Source: Amorphochlora amoebiformis (lineage: Eukaryota; Cercozoa; Chlorarachniophyceae). Taken from it: DNA of 64,000 nucleotides. The translations under genes were made by a program, and so were the position numbers. The notes under the pieces are model-generated. The model saw only the letters and a program-made list of their open reading frames with translations. It made no database searches and had not been told where the DNA came from. Numbering within the stretch: the first letter of the stretch is position 1; each line of letters starts with the position of its first letter. Positions 60,574 through 64,000 of this stretch are shown here, in pieces. The stretch covers positions 62,001 through 126,000 of the forward strand of contig BAAHQB010000293.1 in assembly GCA_054601695.1 (NCBI GenBank), read 5' to 3'.

Positions 60574-60623
<50 letters not shown>

Positions 60624-60696
60624 GCGAATATATCTCTCCCTAGATCAATATCTCTCATACACACATATATATGTGTATATATATATTATATACATT

Positions 60697-60762
<66 letters not shown>

Positions 60763-60817
60763 TTAACCGCGAATATATCTCTCCCTAGACCAACATCTCT
60801 CATACACACATACATAC

Positions 60818-60853
<36 letters not shown>

Positions 60854-60932
60854 TATATATATATATACATATATATATATAGATACAGTAACCGCTGATA
60901 TATCTCTCCCTAGACCAACATCTCTTATACAC

Positions 60933-61001
<69 letters not shown>

Positions 61002-61066
61002 CCGCGAATATATATCTCTCTAGATCAACATCTCTCATACACACATACATATATATATATATACAA

Positions 61067-61103
<37 letters not shown>

Positions 61104-61150
61104 TATATTACCCCCTAATATAACTCTCCCTAGAATAACATCTCTCATAC

Positions 61151-61182
<32 letters not shown>

Positions 61183-61294
61183 ATATATATATATATATAA
61201 TATATAAAAAAAAAACGCGAATATATCTCTCTCCCTAGATCAACATCTCTCATACACACATGTGTATGTGTATGTATATTATATACATATGTAC

Positions 61295-61346
<52 letters not shown>

Positions 61347-61410
61347 ATATACATACATATACATATAAATATACAGACGAATAAATAAATCGAAAATAAG
61401 AAAAATAGAC

Positions 61411-61445
<35 letters not shown>

Positions 61446-61469
61446 CATGATACTTATATACATATATAT

Positions 61470-61512
<43 letters not shown>

Positions 61513-61541
61513 CCGAGTAATTCCTGTACATGGCCAATCAT
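53722..61541 (-). CDS. Split gene encoding Pro/Thr/Ser repeats
   Basis: Exons (5' to 3'): 61541-61514 (MIGHVQELL), an exon among the array at 60.1-61.3 kb, 59786-59689 ([20 protein letters not shown] and on), 59072-58961 ([20 protein letters not shown] and on), 57859-57821 ([12 protein letters not shown]), 56433-56380 ([17 protein letters not shown]), 55431-55235 ([20 protein letters not shown] among others), 55023-54985 ([13 protein letters not shown]), 54191-53938 ([14 protein letters not shown] repeats) and 53772-53722 ([19 protein letters not shown]). Most joins agree in phase; the step from 54985 to 54191 does not, so an exon or border is missing. P at every third or fourth residue with T/S is typical of low-complexity, probably extracellular, O-glycosylated or wall/adhesion linkers in algae and stramenopiles. 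That role is inference. The PT pattern recurring on one strand in every island is the main evidence. Confidence 0.6.
53955..54130 (-). repeat. Coding minisatellite (12/15 bp)
   Basis: Runs of gtcggcgaattt and gtcgtcggcgaattt on plus. In the PT frame they encode NSPT and NSPTT. Another frame reads KFADD repeats and ends in TAG. Confidence 0.93.
56870..57550. repeat. ~230 bp module, three copies
   Basis: Shared blocks are gatgtcaccttatgtcacgc, acttgtcaagaaaaacctca, gagattgctcggagactatt and ttcccggtactaccgtgcag followed by tacgggcagtaaccgacttcc, around 56890-57065, 57065-57300 and 57340-57540, with TA runs between. They sit in the intron between PT exons 57859-57821 and 56433-56380. Confidence 0.92.
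58280..58740. repeat. Two small duplicated modules
   Basis: acatatgtattatataatag then tatcaatcatgtatttatatac (58322, 58430), and tatgggcccttatcgttact followed by catataaatatacacgta (58557, 58665). Both lie in an intron of the PT gene. Confidence 0.88.
60080..61265. repeat. Mini-exon-like array, about ten copies
   Basis: ttaaccgcgaatatatctct then ccctagatcaacatctctca and tacacacatacata repeat at about 60085, 60193, 60417, 60525, 60619, 60763, 60888, 60998, 61109 and 61212, with (TA)n between. In minus sense each copy has an acceptor-like tatgag/ag, a short open frame ([10 protein letters not shown]) and a g/gttaat donor-like end. Confidence 0.93.
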
Positions 61542-61654
61542 GCCATTTTCCGTGTGGAGTCCGAGCGCCTTTCATATCAACACAGTTTTCCGACGTCTTT
61601 GTCTGTTTTTCAAAACTTGATATATTCGCGATGTGTACAGAAACGAAAAAAAAA

Positions 61655-62415
61655 AAAATCCAAAGAGAGGGAGAGAGAAGAGAGAGGGAGAGAGGCGGAG
61701 GGAGAGAGAGAGAGAGAGAGAGAGAGGAAAAGAGAAGGAAATTCAGCGAGAAAGAGAGAGAGAGAGAGAGCGGAAGAGAGAAAGGGAGGGCGGAAGTGAG
61801 AGAGATTGAGAGGGTGAGGAAGAGAGAGGGAGAGAGGGGGGGGAGAGGAAGAGATAGAGAGAGAGGGAGAGAGAGGGAGAGAGGGAGAGAGAGAGGGAGA
61901 GAGAGAGGGAGAGAGGGAGAGAGGGAGAGATTGAGAGAGGGAGAGAGGGAGAGAGAAAAAGAGGGAGAGAGGGAGAGAGTGAGAGAGAGAGAGAGGATAT
62001 TGAGTTAGAGAGAAAAAGAGGGAGAGAGGGAGAGAGTGAGAGAGAGAGAGGGGATATAGAGGGAGAGAGGAAGAGAGGTAGAGAGGGAGAGAGTGAGAGA
62101 GAGAGAGGGGATATAGAGGGAGAGAGGAAGAGAGAATGAGGGAGTAAGAGAGAACGAGGGAGGAAGAGAGAGGGTGAGAGAGTGAGTGAGATAGAGAGAG
62201 GGTGAGAGAGGAGGAAGGAGGGAGAGAGAGACGGAGAGAGAGGGAGAGAGAGAGGCAGGGAGAGAGAGAGGGAGACTGGGGGGGAGAGAGAATGTGAGGG
62301 AGAGAGACAGAGGGAGAGAGAGTGAGGGAGAGGCAGAGAGAGCGGAGAGAGAGAAACACAGAGAGAGATAAGAGAGGAAGAGAGGGAGAGGGAGAGAGAG
62401 AGAAAAAAAAGATAT
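61655..62415 (+). repeat. GA-rich (polypurine) tract
   Basis: About 760 bp of GAGAGG/GAGAGA on plus (pyrimidine on minus), directly upstream in minus sense of the ATG at 61541. This repeats the layout seen at 8700-9373 on plus (sense-strand pyrimidine tract, then ATG). All frames across it are compositional. A plus ATG-led frame at 61530 ([20 protein letters not shown]) overlaps its left edge and is an alternative. Confidence 0.95.
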
Positions 62416-62448
62416 CGGGAGAGACCCTTTGACATAATATAATATATG

Positions 62449-62483
<35 letters not shown>

Positions 62484-62529
62484 TTGCATATATATAGGTA
62501 TTTGCATATATCTCTAACTTAACAATCTC

Positions 62530-63000
62530 AACAACTTACCCTAACCCTAACCCTAACCTTAACCCTAACCCTAACCCTAACCCTAACCCTAACAATAAGC
62601 CCTTACACTATTCCAGATCCTAAACTTCTAACCCTAACCCTAGTCCTAAAATTTCCGCTTACTCTAATATCAAACCTAACCCTAAATTAACCCTAATCCT
62701 AATAGTTACCCTAAAACTAACATTAACCCTAACCCTAACCCTAACCCCAACCCTAATCCTAACCCTAACCCTAACATTAATTGTAACTCTAACCCTAACC
62801 CTAACCCTAACCCTAACCCTAACCCTAACCCTAACCCTAACCCTAACGTATGGTTGTCCTGTGTCAAAGTTGATGTACCCTAACCTTTAACATTACTGTA
62901 ACCAGGACCCTAACCCTAACCCTAACCCTAACCCTAACCCTAACCCTAACCCTAACCCTAACCCTAACCCTAACCCTAACCCTAACCTCTGGTTGTCCGG
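62530..63000 (-). repeat. Interstitial telomere-type array
   Basis: CCCTAA on plus, perfect in 62790-62845 and 62907-62985, degenerate elsewhere. The two perfect blocks each end in tggttgtcc(t/g)g(t/c)gtc followed by similar unique sequence. Confidence 0.97.
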
Positions 63001-63060
63001 CGTCCCAGTTGCTATACCCTAAGGGGGTTCCATCTGTCCATGTGAAATCACCCTCCTGTG

Positions 63061-63098
<38 letters not shown>

Positions 63099-63298
63099 TG
63101 TTATATGTAAATATGTGTGTATATATGTATGTATGTATGTATGTATATACATACACATATACATAAAATATATATATACACACATATATATACACATACA
63201 CATACATATATATATATATGAATGAGTTTCATCTATACATCAAAATCACCCTCATATATTATATATGTAACATATATACATATATATATATATATACA

Positions 63299-63345
<47 letters not shown>

Positions 63346-63524
63346 GTACACATATATTATATATATAGATATATAGTGCATATGTATATATATATATATA
63401 TATATATGCATATATACATATATACATATATATATATATACATATGTATTATACATATATATACATATTATATATACACACATATACGTATATATACATA
63501 CATGTGAAAAAATCATATATATAT

Positions 63525-63555
<31 letters not shown>

Positions 63556-63567
63556 ATTGTACATATG

Positions 63568-63610
<43 letters not shown>

Positions 63611-63835
63611 GTGTGTGTGTGTGTGTACCTATGTATAGATATATATACATGTACATGCATACTTATACATATATATATATATATGTATATATATACATAT
63701 ATATGTATATTTGTGTATGTGTATATATGTGTGTACATCTATATGTACATACATATATTTATATTCTATTATATATGTGCAAATATGTATCCATATGTAT
63801 ATGTGTATACATGTATGTATCTACATATATACACA

Positions 63836-63879
<44 letters not shown>

Positions 63880-64000
63880 AGTGTATATATAAATATGCAT
63901 TATTATATGTGCATATAGAGTATTTATTATCAACTCCCACACGAAAGTAGTTTATAACTTTTATCAATTACTATTTACACATTTATGTATTTATAAAGAT

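Noticed and set aside
61610-62507. 250-codon Ser/Leu/Pro-rich minus frames
   Set aside because: Compositional product of the polypurine/polypyrimidine tract.

Overview
This 64 kb window is nuclear DNA of a eukaryote, probably a protist or alga. It has no prokaryotic gene organisation. It is full of (TA)n microsatellites, has interstitial CCCTAA/TTAGGG (telomere-type) arrays, long CT or GA tracts, and short non-repetitive islands that repeatedly look like small exons with GT..AG borders. One gene model encodes Pro/Thr/Ser repeats of a type common in stramenopile and related protist proteins. No species is claimed. Almost all long open frames here are TA-repeat read-through (YIYIYI and similar) and are not genes.

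Reading the islands by hand, I chained exons whose splice sites and reading phases agree. Plus strand: an N-terminally open gene at 0.88-8.67 kb whose last exon weakly resembles ribosomal protein bS21; a small gene at 9.37-10.36 kb; a small gene at 10.73-12.90 kb. Minus strand: a partial gene at 21.4-19.0 kb; a partial gene at 29.8-28.8 kb; a 17-exon model at 41.93-30.92 kb (894 nt of coding sequence in about 11 kb, 297 aa); a 4-exon model at 43.90-42.10 kb (88 aa); a partial membrane-protein gene at 47.09-44.07 kb; and a PT-repeat gene at 61.54-53.72 kb. Many orphan exon candidates lie between. All products are unrecognised except for the weak bS21 resemblance. Exons of 10-80 nt are often open in more than one frame, so phase agreement supports these models but does not prove them.

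The only sizeable island poor in TA (12.9-16.4 kb) holds a decayed gene with an in-frame stop and frameshifts. It is enclosed by a ~40 bp inverted repeat and an outer ~80 bp direct repeat, and looks like a dead mobile-element insertion. No tRNA, rRNA, CRISPR or intact transposase was seen.

The most striking feature is how the introns are built. In at least ten places the segment that straddles a splice site has been duplicated 2 to about 17 times into the intron, each copy separated by (TA)n. I call these splice-site echoes. Three minus-strand donors run directly into (TTAGGG)n arrays.
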